Shown piece after piece: positions 38,304-47,510 of a stretch of DNA of 64,000 nt. Both the position numbers and the translations under genes were made by a program. Each line of letters starts with the position of its first letter. Positions within the stretch are counted from its first letter, which is position 1. The notes beneath the pieces were generated by a model. That model was given only the letters and a program-made list of their open reading frames with translations. It was not told the DNA's origin and made no database searches. Source of the DNA: G963704535 sp963704535 (GTDB lineage Bacteria; Chloroflexota; Chloroflexia; Chloroflexales; Roseiflexaceae); the NCBI GenBank assembly GCA_963704535.1, contig OY969916.1, positions 7,936,001-8,000,000 of the forward strand. The letters run 5' to 3'.

Positions 38304-39323
38304 ATGAGCAAACCGATCACGATCGAAGACATCGCCCGGCAGGCCGGCGTGTCTCCCAGCACCGTCTCACGGGTACTCAATGGCAGCAAGCGGGTGGCCG
38401 AGGACAAGCGGGCGCTCGTGATGGCGGCGATCGAGCAGTACAAGTTTCGTCCGAATGCCATGGCGCGCGGGCTGGTACGCGGCCGCTCGATGATGATTGG
38501 CGTTCTGGTGCAGGATATCAGTAGCCCCTTCTTCGCTCACATGGTCGATGGGGTGGAACAAGGGCTGGATCGTGCGGGGTACCGGCCGATGGTCACCACC
38601 ACGCACTGGCGTCTGGAGAACCAGGAGGACGAGACGCGCTCGCTGCAACTGCTGCTGGAGCGGCGGGTCGATGGCGTGATTGTGTTTGCCGGCCGCATCC
38701 CCGACGCCGAGTTGCGCGCGTTCGCCCAGCAGATCCCCATGATCATTGTCGCGCGGCGCGTCGAGGGTCTGGAAGCGCAGTGCGTGTATATCGACAACCA
38801 GGATGGCGCGTACCGCACGACGCGCTACCTGCTCGGCCTGGGTCACACGCGCATCGCGCACATCGCCGGCCCCGCCGATCACCCCGACGCGATCGATCGG
38901 CTGGCGGGTTACGGGCGCGCGCTGGCCGAGGCCGGCCTGCCCATCGACCGGCGTCTGATCGTCGAGGGGCTGTTTACCTCGGCGACCGGCCTGAGCGGCT
39001 TCGAGGATCTGCTGGCCCGCGGCGAGCGGTTCACCGCCGTCTTCGCCGCCAACGACGAGACCGCCTATGGCACAATGCTGGGCCTATTCAACCACGGCTA
39101 CCGCATTCCCACCGATGTTTCGCTGGTTGGCTTCGACGACCAGGCGCTCTCGGCCTACACGCTGCCGCCGCTGACGACGATGCGCCAGCCGGTGAATGCG
39201 ATGGGGCGGGCCGCCGCCGAAGCGGTGCTGCGCCTGCTCGACGACGAGGAGCCGATGCTGCCGCGTTTCTCCACTGATCTGATCATCCGCAAGTCGGCCA
39301 TACATGTCCGCCAGCGCGAGTAG
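38304..39323 (+). CDS. LacI-family regulator of the xylan locus
   Basis: 339 residues. HTH and hinge: TIEDIARQAGVSPSTVSRVLNGSKRVAEDKRALVMAAIEQYKFRPNAMARGLVRG; the hinge helix keeps the central Leu-like position. The periplasmic-binding-like effector domain follows (IGVLVQDISSPFFAHMVDGVE, VSLVGFDDQALSAYTLPPLTTMRQP). The position between xylA and the xylanase, with GAAA-CG-TTTC-like boxes before both, argues that it senses a xylo-sugar. Confidence 0.9.
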   Translation: MSKPITIEDIARQAGVSPSTVSRVLNGSKRVAEDKRALVMAAIEQYKFRPNAMARGLVRGRSMMIGVLVQDISSPFFAHMVDGVEQGLDRAGYRPMVTTTHWRLENQEDETRSLQLLLERRVDGVIVFAGRIPDAELRAFAQQIPMIIVARRVEGLEAQCVYIDNQDGAYRTTRYLLGLGHTRIAHIAGPADHPDAIDRLAGYGRALAEAGLPIDRRLIVEGLFTSATGLSGFEDLLARGERFTAVFAANDETAYGTMLGLFNHGYRIPTDVSLVGFDDQALSAYTLPPLTTMRQPVNAMGRAAAEAVLRLLDDEEPMLPRFSTDLIIRKSAIHVRQRE

Positions 39324-39343
39324 CGTCTGCGTTAGCTTCTTTG

Positions 39344-39445
39344 GCGCTTTGCAGTTTTGAAAAAAGGAAGTTTGAGAGGGCTGCTCCGCTCAGTCTCATC
39401 CCTCCTACGTTGTTAAAGGAGGACGGCGCCGCCCGAAACCTGGTC
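39344..39445 (+). repeat. Family B repeat
   Basis: GCTTTGCAGTTTTGAAAAAA, AAGTTTGAGAGGGCTGCTCC core, then ACGTTGTTAAAGGAGGACGG and CGAAACCTGGTCT. Lies between lacI and the xylanase gene. Confidence 0.65.
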
Positions 39446-39455
39446 TGGAAGCCTT

Positions 39456-39467
39456 GAGAGCGTTTTC
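39456..39467. promoter_or_regulatory. LacI-family operator candidate before the xylanase
   Basis: GAGAGCGTTTTC shares the GAAAGCG-TTTC layout of the site at 38183 and sits 37 bases before the xylanase start. Confidence 0.45.
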
Positions 39468-39503
39468 CCAATGGAGAGAGCGAGAGAGCGCGAGGAGGGT
39501 GCT

Positions 39504-42500
39504 ATGTCGATGAAGATGCGACGATGGATGATCATCCTACTGCTGTTAGGCCTGGTGATGCCGTCCGGTCTTGTGAGCAATCAGTTTGTCGCCGCGCAAT
39601 CCAGCAGTGTCGTGCAGCACGATTTCGAGGACGGCACGACGCAGGGGTGGGTATCGCGAGGCGGGGTGACGCTGGCGTCGGTGACGGAGGCCGCCCACCA
39701 GGGCGCGCGCAGCCTGAAGACGACCGGGCGCACGGCGGCCTGGAACGGGCCGAGCCTGAATGTACTGGGGTTGCTCCAGAAGGGCGTCACGTATGAGATC
39801 ACCGGCTACGTGCGGCTGGTGAGCGGTCAGCCCGCCAGCACGCTCAAGTTCACGGTCGAGCGCGCCCCGGTGGGTGGTGCCACCCAGTACGACCAGGTCG
39901 CCACCAGCAGTGTGACCGACGGCACGTGGGTGGAGTTGAAGGGCTCGTACAGCTACTCCACCGATGTCACCGGCCTGCTGCTGTACCTGGAAAGCTCCGA
40001 CCCGACCAGCCAGTATTATCTGGACGATTTCAGCATCACGGCGCTAACGCCGCCGTCGCAAGGCCAATCGCTCACGACCGACTTCGAGACCAACACGGTC
40101 GAGGGCTGGAACGCGCGGATCGGCCACGAGACGCTGACCGTAACTTCGGCGGATAAGCATGGCGGCAACTACAGCCTGTTGACGACCGGCCGGCAGCAAC
40201 CATACAGCGGCCCTAGCCAGAATATTCTCAATATCATGCAAAAAGGCTCAAAGTACAATGTCTCCGTGTGGGTCAAGCTCGCGCCGGGCGAGCCCGCCTC
40301 GAACGTGCGCGTCAGCATTCAGCGCAGCTTCGGCGGCACGACCAACTATGACACCGTGGTCGGCAACACGGCCGTGACGGATGCCCAATGGGTCAACCTG
40401 GCGGCCTCCTACACGTTGAGCAATGATGTCGACTCCTTGTCGCTCTATGTGGAGACGGCCAGCGGAACCGCCTCTTTCTACATCGACGACTTCCGGCTGA
40501 TCTTCGTGCCGGCAATGCCCATCCAGACCGACATTCCCTCGGTGCATGAGGCGCTTGCCGACTACTTCCCGATCGGCGCAGCGCTCGAACCAGCCCAGCT
40601 CGACGACATTCACGCCGACTTGCTGACGCTCCACTTCAATAGCATGGTCGCCGAAAATGTCATGAAGCCCGGCCCGATCCAGCCGGTCGAGGGCCAGTTC
40701 AACTGGGCGCCGGCCGATAAGCTGGTCAATTTCGCCAAAGCCAATAACATGCTGATGCGCGGCCACACGCTGGTCTGGCACAACCAGAACCCATCCTGGC
40801 TGTTCCTCGACGCCGGCGGCAACCCCATGCAGCCGACCGCTGAGAATAAAGCGCTGTTGCTCCAGCGCCTTGAAGATCACATCCGCGCCGTCGTCGGCCG
40901 CTACAAGGACAATATCTTCGCCTGGGATGTGGTGAACGAGGTGATCGACCCGGCCCAGCCGGACTGCATGCGCCGCAGCACCTGGTTCCAGATCACCGGC
41001 CTGGACTACATCAAAACGGCGTTCCAGGTCGCGCGCGAGGTGGCGCCGAACGCCAAACTGTTCATTAACGACTACAGCACCACCGATACGGTGAAGCGCA
41101 CCTGCCTCTACAACCTGACCCGTGATTTGCGGGCCGAGGGCGTGCCGATCGACGGCGTGGGCCACCAGATGCACATCAATATCGGGAGCCCATCGGGAGC
41201 TGTGATCGAGGAGACGATCGAGCTGTTCGCCGGGCTTGGCGTGGAGCAGCACGTCACCGAGCTGGACATGAGCGTGTACACCAACGGCAGCGACACATAC
41301 ACGACCGTACCGGAGGAGATCCTGATCAAGCAGGGCTACCGCTACAAAGAGATCTTCGACGCCTTCAAGCGCCAGAAGGACCATCTCACCTCGGTGACGT
41401 TCTGGGGCATGGCCGACGATCACACCTGGCTCAAGACCTTCCCGATCACCCGGCTCGATCTGCCGCTGCTGTTCGACGAGCAGCTTCAGGCCAAGTACGC
41501 CTATTGGGGTCTCGTCGATCCATCGGAACTGCCGGTGCTGATCCAGGAGCAGGATGTTGCTCAAGGAACCCCGAATATCAACGCGAAGTCCGAGCTGCTG
41601 TGGGAGCTGGTGCCTTGGACCGAGGTTCAGGCCGGCGAGACGCTATCGGCCCGCTTCAAGACCCTGTGGGATGCCCAGCACCTGTATGTCCTGGCCCACG
41701 TGCAGGACGCCACAAACGACCGGGACGACACGGTCGAGGTGTTCATCGACGACAATAACGGCAAGACGCCGGCCTACCAGGGCGACGACGCGCACTATAC
41801 GATCAAGCGCGGCGGGCCGCAGGCCGGTGGCTTCGAAGCCAGGGTGAGGAAGCTGGACGACGGCTACCTGGTTCAGGCGGCGCTCCCGCTGCACACGGCC
41901 GCGTCGAGGGGCCGAGAGCTTGGCTTCGACATTCGTTTCACGGATGCCAGCCAGCCGGGCGCGCCCGTCGCCTGGAACGACCCGACCAATAGTCAGAACA
42001 CCGATACATCCAAATTTGGAACATTGACGCTGGTCGACGCGGTGAAGTGGGCCTTCGCGGCGCAGGGCACGCCGGTCGTCGATGGGACTGAGGATGCTGT
42101 CTGGGGTAGGGCCGCCACGATCAGCACCAACACCTGGGTCGAGGGTACCAGCGGCGCGACGGCGCAGGTCAAGACGCTGTGGGATAATGGCCACCTGTAT
42201 GTCTTCGCGACCGTGACCGACCCACTCTTGAGCAAGGCCAGCGCTAACCCGTGGGAAGAGGACTCGGTCGAGGTCTTTGTGGACCAGAACAACGCCAAGA
42301 CCGCTACCTACCAGGCCGATGACGGCCAGTATCGGGTCAATTACGACAACGAGCAGAGTTTCGGCGGCAATGCCTCGGCCGACGCGTTCGTCACCGCGAC
42401 GCGGACCGTGCCGGGTGGGTATATCGTTGAGGCGTCGATCGCGCTTGATGCCATCCAGCCGAAAGAAGGTACGCTGATTGGATTTGACATCCAGGTGAAC

Positions 42501-42620
42501 GACGACGGACAGGGCAACGGCAGCCGTTCAAGCGTCGTCACCTGGAACGATCCCACCGGCATCTCGTTCCGCAACACCTCCAGATTCGGCGTGCTGCTAT
42601 TCGCGAAACGTGCGCGATAG
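39504..42620 (+). CDS. Secreted modular GH10 endo-1,4-beta-xylanase
   Basis: 1038 residues from ATG 39504 (GAGGAGGG upstream). Signal peptide to about 31 (MRRWMIILLLLGLV...VAAQ). Two CBM4/9- or CBM22-like modules at about 32-175 and 185-335 (HDFEDGTTQGW, TDFETNTVEGW), GH10 barrel at about 340-690 with acid/base Glu479 in WDVVNEVID and nucleophile Glu586 in VTELDMSVY, then two CBM9-like modules at about 700-870 and 870-1038. This order is shared with thermophile xylanases such as Thermotoga XynA. It makes xylo-oligosaccharides for the importer encoded downstream. Confidence 0.93.
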   Translation: MSMKMRRWMIILLLLGLVMPSGLVSNQFVAAQSSSVVQHDFEDGTTQGWVSRGGVTLASVTEAAHQGARSLKTTGRTAAWNGPSLNVLGLLQKGVTYEITGYVRLVSGQPASTLKFTVERAPVGGATQYDQVATSSVTDGTWVELKGSYSYSTDVTGLLLYLESSDPTSQYYLDDFSITALTPPSQGQSLTTDFETNTVEGWNARIGHETLTVTSADKHGGNYSLLTTGRQQPYSGPSQNILNIMQKGSKYNVSVWVKLAPGEPASNVRVSIQRSFGGTTNYDTVVGNTAVTDAQWVNLAASYTLSNDVDSLSLYVETASGTASFYIDDFRLIFVPAMPIQTDIPSVHEALADYFPIGAALEPAQLDDIHADLLTLHFNSMVAENVMKPGPIQPVEGQFNWAPADKLVNFAKANNMLMRGHTLVWHNQNPSWLFLDAGGNPMQPTAENKALLLQRLEDHIRAVVGRYKDNIFAWDVVNEVIDPAQPDCMRRSTWFQITGLDYIKTAFQVAREVAPNAKLFINDYSTTDTVKRTCLYNLTRDLRAEGVPIDGVGHQMHINIGSPSGAVIEETIELFAGLGVEQHVTELDMSVYTNGSDTYTTVPEEILIKQGYRYKEIFDAFKRQKDHLTSVTFWGMADDHTWLKTFPITRLDLPLLFDEQLQAKYAYWGLVDPSELPVLIQEQDVAQGTPNINAKSELLWELVPWTEVQAGETLSARFKTLWDAQHLYVLAHVQDATNDRDDTVEVFIDDNNGKTPAYQGDDAHYTIKRGGPQAGGFEARVRKLDDGYLVQAALPLHTAASRGRELGFDIRFTDASQPGAPVAWNDPTNSQNTDTSKFGTLTLVDAVKWAFAAQGTPVVDGTEDAVWGRAATISTNTWVEGTSGATAQVKTLWDNGHLYVFATVTDPLLSKASANPWEEDSVEVFVDQNNAKTATYQADDGQYRVNYDNEQSFGGNASADAFVTATRTVPGGYIVEASIALDAIQPKEGTLIGFDIQVNDDGQGNGSRSSVVTWNDPTGISFRNTSRFGVLLFAKRAR

Positions 42621-42648
42621 CTTGTTTAGACGCATAAGGAGCATCAGT

Positions 42649-44060
42649 ATGAAGGTTCACAGATCTCTCGTCCCGGTGGTGCTCGCGATCATCCTGGGGC
42701 TGCTGGCCGCATGCGGCGGCACCCCTGCGGGCACCCAGCCCACCGCCGCGCCGGCGCAGCCCACAGCGGTGCCCGCTGGCGAAGCGCCCACCACCGCCGC
42801 CGCGCCCGAAGCCACGGCGGTGCCCACGCCCACGCCTGGGCCCTCGACCGTCGGCACAGGTTCAACCAAGATTGTCTGGTGGCACATCAGCACTGCCGCA
42901 GATCAGCGCAACACCTGGGCAGACTTGGCCAACAAGTTCGTCCAGGCGAACCCCGACGTCTCGATCGAGATCACCGTGCTCGAGAACGAGGCGTTCAAGG
43001 CCAAGCTGGCCACCGCCATGCAATCCGGCAGCCCGCCCGACATCTTCCAGAGCTGGGGCGGTGGCGTGCTCAAGCAGTATGCCGACGCCGGGTTGGTGCA
43101 GGATCTGACCCCGGCGCTCCAGCAGAACGGCTGGGGTGACAGCTTCCAGCCGGCGCCGCTCTCGCTCTACAGCTTCGACGGTAAGAGCTACGGCGTGCCG
43201 TGGAACGCCGGTATGATCGGCTTCTGGTATAATAAGGAACTGTTCCAGAAGGCTGGCATTGCGGCGCCGCCAGCGACCTGGACCGAGCTGCTGGACGCGG
43301 TCAAGAAGCTGAAGGCCGCCAACATCACTCCGATCGCGCTAGGCGAGAAGGACAAATGGCCGGGGCACTTCTACTGGGTCTACCTGGCGACACGCATCGG
43401 CGGCCAGGATGCCTTCCAGAAGGCCGTACACTCGCCAGGGCACCTTCGCCGATCCGTCGTTCGTTGAGGCCGGCGCGCGGCTCAAGGAGCTGGTCGACTT
43501 GCAGCCTTTCCAGACCGGCTTCCTGGGGGCCAGCTATCCTGACCACCAGCTCCGAGATGGCCAACGGCAAGGCGGCGATGGAGCTGATGGGCCAATGGGC
43601 ACCCGGCGCCAATCGTGGCGTGGCGCAGGATGTCGATGCCTACAACAAGAACATTGGATGGTTCCCGTTCCCGTCGGTTGAGGGCGGCGTGGGCGATCCC
43701 TCGGATGCGCTGGGTGGCGGCGACGGCTTTGCAGTCGGCAAGAACGCCCCGCCGGCAGCGATCGACTTCGTTCGCTTCCTGACCAGCGTCGAGAACCAGA
43801 CGGCGATGGCCAAGGCCGGAATCGCCGTGCCGCCGGTGGTCAAGGGTGCCGAGGCCGGGCTGGAGGACCCGCTGCTGAAGGAGGTCCAGAGCCGCGTGTC
43901 GCAGGCCAAGTACTACCAGCTCTACTACGACCAGTACCTGCCGCCCGCAGTCGGCCAGGCCGTCAACGACGCGACGCAAGGGCTGTTCGCCGGCACGTCC
44001 ACACCGGAGCAGGTCGCCCAGACGATCGAGGAAGCAGCGGCGACCGAGCTTGCACCGTAA
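42649..44060 (+). CDS. Sugar ABC transporter substrate-binding lipoprotein, two frameshifts
   Basis: About 470 residues. Lipobox LLAACGG at about 18-23, an Ala/Pro/Thr-rich linker (TQPTAAPAQPTAVPAGEAPT), then an SBP_bac_1 fold: TKIVWWHISTAADQRNTWADLANKF, GSPPDIFQSWGGGVLKQYADAG, YGVPWNAGMIGFWYNKELF. Breaks at about 43432 and 43541 are single-base events; the C-terminal half reads SSEMANGKAAMELMGQWAPG. Starts 29 bases after the xylanase with AAGGAG. Predicted ligand: xylo-oligosaccharide, from context. Confidence 0.88.
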
Positions 44061-44074
44061 CAGCCTAGTGCTTG

Positions 44075-44140
44075 TTGGAGACTGTCTGAAAGGGGGAGTT
44101 TGAGGGGGGCTGCCCCTCAAGGCCCCCTTTCCACCGCAGA
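44075..44140 (+). repeat. Family A repeat (half copy)
   Basis: GAGACTGTCTGAAAGGGGGAG, then TTTGAGGGGGGCTGCCCCTC and CCCCTTTCCACCGCAGATCG. Directly 3' of the binding-protein gene. Confidence 0.75.
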
Positions 44141-44161
44141 TCGTGATAAGTCGCTACTGAT

Positions 44162-44229
44162 TGGGAGATTGGAGATTGGAGATTGGGACGCCTCGATCAA
44201 TCTCCAATCTCCAATCTCTAATCTCCAAG
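44162..44229 (+). repeat. GAGATTG heptamer hairpin array
   Basis: GGGAGATTGGAGATTGGAG and the inverse array AATCTCCAATCTCCAATCTC with a loop of about 14 bases. Confidence 0.8.
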
Positions 44230-44260
44230 CATGGAAGGCTAACCTGAAGAAAGGTTTGTT

Positions 44261-45194
44261 ATGCAAGAGGCCTCCTCGCGGTCAGTCGAGCGGGTTGCCC
44301 CGCCGCAGCGGCGCCAGATCCGCTGGGGGCAGATCGCAACGATCGTCGGCTTCCTGCTTCCAGCAGCAGTTGTTTACATCGGGCTGGTGCTGCTGCCGGT
44401 CGTCCAAGCGATCTACTACAGTGTCTACCGGTGGAACGGCCTCGGCCCGCTCCAAAACTTCGTTGGTCTGTCGAACTACACGCGCGCCCTGAGCGATGGT
44501 GTGTTTATCAGCGCGCTCGGCCACAACTTACAGCTCGTCGTCCTGTCGGTCGTCGTCCAACTCCCACTGGCGCTGGGGTTGGCGCTGCTGATCAGAGGGA
44601 TCACACGGGGCCGCGCGATCTTCCGCACGATCTTCTTTCTGCCGTTTGTGCTCTCCGAGGTAGTGACCGGTGTGATCTGGAACTTCATCTACCGCCCGAG
44701 CGGTGGTCTGCTCAACTCGCTGATCCAGTTTGTCGCCCCCGGCTTCCAGGAGACAGCCCTGCTTGGTGAACCCAGCACGGTCCTGTACGCGGTGTTCGGC
44801 GTCGATCACGTGGAAATACTTCGGCTACCACATGATCCTGTACATCGCCGGCCTACAGAACATCCCGGCCGAGCTGGAGGAGGCCGCCCAGATCGACGGC
44901 TGTAGCCGGCTCCAGGTGCTGCGCTACATCACCATCCCGCTGCTCGGCAGCACGATCCGGCTCACGATCTACCTCTCGATCCTTGGATCGCTCCAGATCT
45001 TCGACCTGATCTGGGTCACCACCACCGGCGGCCCGGTCAACGCCAGCGATACCATGGCGACCTACCTGTACAAGTTCGGTTTCCAGCGCTTCCAGCTCGG
45101 CTATGGCAGCGCGATCGCGGTGATCATGATCGCGATCTGCTTCGGGTTCTCATTAGTGTACCAGCGCGCTATGATGCGGCGCGATTTTGAATAG
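44261..45194 (+). CDS. Sugar ABC transporter permease (MalF type), one frameshift
   Basis: 310 residues after removing an extra base at about 44804 (restores FGVITWKYFGYHMILYIAGL). Six membrane segments and the EAA loop ELEEAAQIDGCSRLQVLRYITIPLL that docks the ATPase. Second component of the importer; no ATPase gene is present in the locus, so a shared MsmK-like ATPase is likely. Confidence 0.9.
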
Positions 45195-45195
45195 G

Positions 45196-45276
45196 GCTTT
45201 ACAGTTCTGAGAGAAAGGAGGTTTGAGGGGCCAGCCCTTCAGCCACCCATCTCACATTGTAAAGCGGGAGGGCTAC
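45196..45276 (+). repeat. Family B repeat
   Basis: GCTTTACAGTTCTGAGAGAA, GGTTTGAGGGGCCAGCCC core and CATTGTAAAGCGGGAGGGC. Its GGGAGGG tail sits at ribosome-site distance from the next start codon. Confidence 0.7.
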
Positions 45277-45279
45277 AGT

Positions 45280-46137
45280 TTGACGACCCAAGAAATGCGC
45301 TCTTCTACTGTTTCCAATCGCGGGATCATCCTGGTGGTGCAGTACGTCGTTGCCGGCCTGTTCGCGCTGGTCGTCTTCATCCCACTGCTGACGACGGTGA
45401 TCAATGGCTTCAAAAGCAACGCCGATTTACTGGCGCATCCCTTTGGGCTGCCTAAGACCTGGCTATTGGATAACTATGCCAGCGTGCTCCGGAACGCGTC
45501 GTTCCGGCAGCAACTCTCGAACAGCACTTTCGTCATGTTGGCCACGACGTTTGGGGTGGTGGTGCTGTCAAGCATGCCGGCCTTTGTGTTTGCGCGGATG
45601 CGGTTTCGCGGCCGTGAGCTGATCTTCAACTTCTTTATGCTCGGCGTCTTGTTCCCGATCACGGTGGCGATCCTGCCGCTGTACATCTCGCTGCGCCAAG
45701 CGAATCTCGTCGATAGCCTATGGGGCGTGATCCTGCCGCAAGTCGCCTTCGCCCTCCCGCTGAATATCTTCATCCTGCGTGGCTTCTTCGCCACGGTCCC
45801 GCGCGAGCTGGAGGAGGCCGCCGCTATGGATGGATGCGGGCCGGCGGGCTTTTTCGTGCGCGTGCTGCTGCCGCTGATGCGCCCGGCGCTCGCCGCCGTG
45901 GCGGTGCTGACGATGGTGGGGAGTTGGAACGCCTTCTTCCTGCCGCTGCTGGTGCTGAACAGCGAGCAGCTCTACACACTACCGCTCGGCATCATGCAGT
46001 TCCAGGGGCAGTTCGGCACCGATTGGGCGAGTGTGCTGGCGTTCGTCTCCCTCGCGCTTATCCCGACGGTTATCTTTTACCTGCTCGCCGAGCGCCAGAT
46101 CGTGGCTGGCCTGACGGCTGGAGCGGTGAAGGGGTAA
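45280..46137 (+). CDS. Sugar ABC transporter permease (MalG type)
   Basis: 285 residues from TTG 45280 (GGGAGGG upstream; ATG 45295 is the alternative). Six membrane segments and the EAA loop ELEEAAAMDGCGPAGFFVRVLLPL. Completes the binding protein-permease-permease set. A bidirectional hairpin follows. Confidence 0.92.
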   Translation: MTTQEMRSSTVSNRGIILVVQYVVAGLFALVVFIPLLTTVINGFKSNADLLAHPFGLPKTWLLDNYASVLRNASFRQQLSNSTFVMLATTFGVVVLSSMPAFVFARMRFRGRELIFNFFMLGVLFPITVAILPLYISLRQANLVDSLWGVILPQVAFALPLNIFILRGFFATVPRELEEAAAMDGCGPAGFFVRVLLPLMRPALAAVAVLTMVGSWNAFFLPLLVLNSEQLYTLPLGIMQFQGQFGTDWASVLAFVSLALIPTVIFYLLAERQIVAGLTAGAVKG

Positions 46138-46145
46138 CTGCTTTG

Positions 46146-46188
46146 AAAAAGGGAGTTTGAGCGGGCTACCCGCTCAAACTCCCTTTTT
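46146..46188. terminator. Bidirectional terminator derived from a family A core
   Basis: 20-base arms (46146-46165, 46169-46188; AAAAAGGGAGTTTGAGCGGG) pair perfectly around CTA with A- and T-tracts on the two ends. It lies between converging genes. Confidence 0.8.
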
Positions 46189-46200
46189 TCATGCCCTCTC

Positions 46201-47292
46201 TCAGAAGCTGGTCTCCAGCTCCAACGCATGGCCTGCGCGGGTCGACTCCTGGGCCGCCAGCATGATCTCCAGCACGTGAAGCGCGTGCTCCGCCGTGAGC
46301 ACCGGCGTCTCAGTGCCTGCCAGGCAATCGACGAAATGGGCCAGGCCGGCGATCAGCGTGTTCTGGATCGGGCTGGGGGTCGGCGGCTCAACGTCACGCA
46401 CCCAGCCTTCGATGCCGTGGATGCTCTGGTCACATCGGTAGATATTGGCCCCGCCGTTGACGGTATACCAGGTCTCCTGGCTAATGCTCACGCTGCCCTG
46501 CGTGCAGTGAATCTCCAGCGCCGGCGCCTTGCTGCGCGGCACGGCAAAGCTTGAGAGCACCTGGGCGAAGGTATTGTGGCCGAAGTCGAGATGCAAGAGC
46601 ATATGATCGTTCGTGACCACATCGACGGTCTCGCCGAAGCGCTCCGGGATGAGCACCTTCCGGCGCGGGATGGCGATCCCGCCGAGGGCCTGCACGCGCC
46701 GGGCCGGGCCGAACAGCCCGGTGATGCCGTGGAGCAGGTAGACGCCGGTGTCGATCAGCGGCCCGACCGTCTCGCTGTAGAAGACCGCCGGGTCGCCGGT
46801 GTAGCGGCGCCAGGCCGCCGGCCCCATCCCGGCGATCTGGGCCGTCGCCAGCGTCGGCCGCCCGATCCGCTCGTCGGCCAGCAGCGCCTTGAGCCAGCGG
46901 AAGCGCGGCGTCACCATGGTGCCGGGGGCGCACAGCAGCATGCGGCCCTGGCTGCCGGCCAGATCGATCAGCGCCCGCGCGTCGCTCATGTTGGAGGTCA
47001 GTGGCTTCTCGGAGTACACATGCAGTCCGGCGCGCAGCGCAGCCGCCGTGATCTCGTAGTGCAGCGGCGCGGGCGTGAGATTCAAGACCGCTTCGAGCCC
47101 CGGATGCTGGAGAAACGTGTCATACGCCGTGTAGTCCTGGGCGCCGGGGTACAGCGCCGCCGCCCGCGCCGCCCGATCGGCGCGGATGTCGAAGCACGCC
47201 GCCACTTGCACTTGGTCAGTCATGCCGACGAGGCCGGGCAGGTACGAGGCGAAGGCGACATCGCCACAACCAATAACTCCTACTGTTAGCAT
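46201..47292 (-). CDS. Gfo/Idh/MocA-family oxidoreductase
   Basis: 363 residues. Rossmann start TVGVIGCGDVAFASYLPGL, EKP motif HVYSEKPLTSNMSDARALI with the catalytic Lys, and the alpha/beta domain ending VDCLAGTETPVLTAEHALHVLEIMLAA. NAD(P)-dependent sugar or polyol dehydrogenase; the xylan context suggests a xylose or glucuronate derivative, unproven. Confidence 0.9.
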   Translation of the reverse strand: MLTVGVIGCGDVAFASYLPGLVGMTDQVQVAACFDIRADRAARAAALYPGAQDYTAYDTFLQHPGLEAVLNLTPAPLHYEITAAALRAGLHVYSEKPLTSNMSDARALIDLAGSQGRMLLCAPGTMVTPRFRWLKALLADERIGRPTLATAQIAGMGPAAWRRYTGDPAVFYSETVGPLIDTGVYLLHGITGLFGPARRVQALGGIAIPRRKVLIPERFGETVDVVTNDHMLLHLDFGHNTFAQVLSSFAVPRSKAPALEIHCTQGSVSISQETWYTVNGGANIYRCDQSIHGIEGWVRDVEPPTPSPIQNTLIAGLAHFVDCLAGTETPVLTAEHALHVLEIMLAAQESTRAGHALELETSF

Positions 47293-47312
47293 AGCAATCT
47301 CCTTTCACGAGT

Positions 47313-47510
47313 TACAGGACTCACGCGGTCATCTATCAAACGTGGTTTCAGCCTTCGGCAGCCCTTCGACAGGCTCAGGAGCCGTGGTACTTTTCTTCTT
47401 TTATCGACGATTTTTGCCCGACCGGGCGAAAATCGTCGATGAAAAATGGGTGAAGTACCTTGCTGCCGCAGGCAAAACGGCGTTCCGGGTGCCATCGCGT
47501 AGGTCCTGTC
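47313..47510 (-). repeat. Family D palindromic element, copy 3 (inverted)
   Basis: Ends ACAGGACTCACGCGG and CGCGTAGGTCCTGT; central palindrome arms 47399-47420 and 47423-47444 with one G-T pair. GTACCTTGCTGCCGC matches the complement of copies 1 and 2. It contains a CCCTTCGACAGGCTCAGG motif seen again at 62415-62489. The right end overlaps the stop codon of the MFS gene. Confidence 0.83.

Noticed and set aside
40248..41564. 438-codon minus-strand frame across the xylanase
   Set aside because: Antisense shadow of a GH10 gene with intact catalytic motifs.
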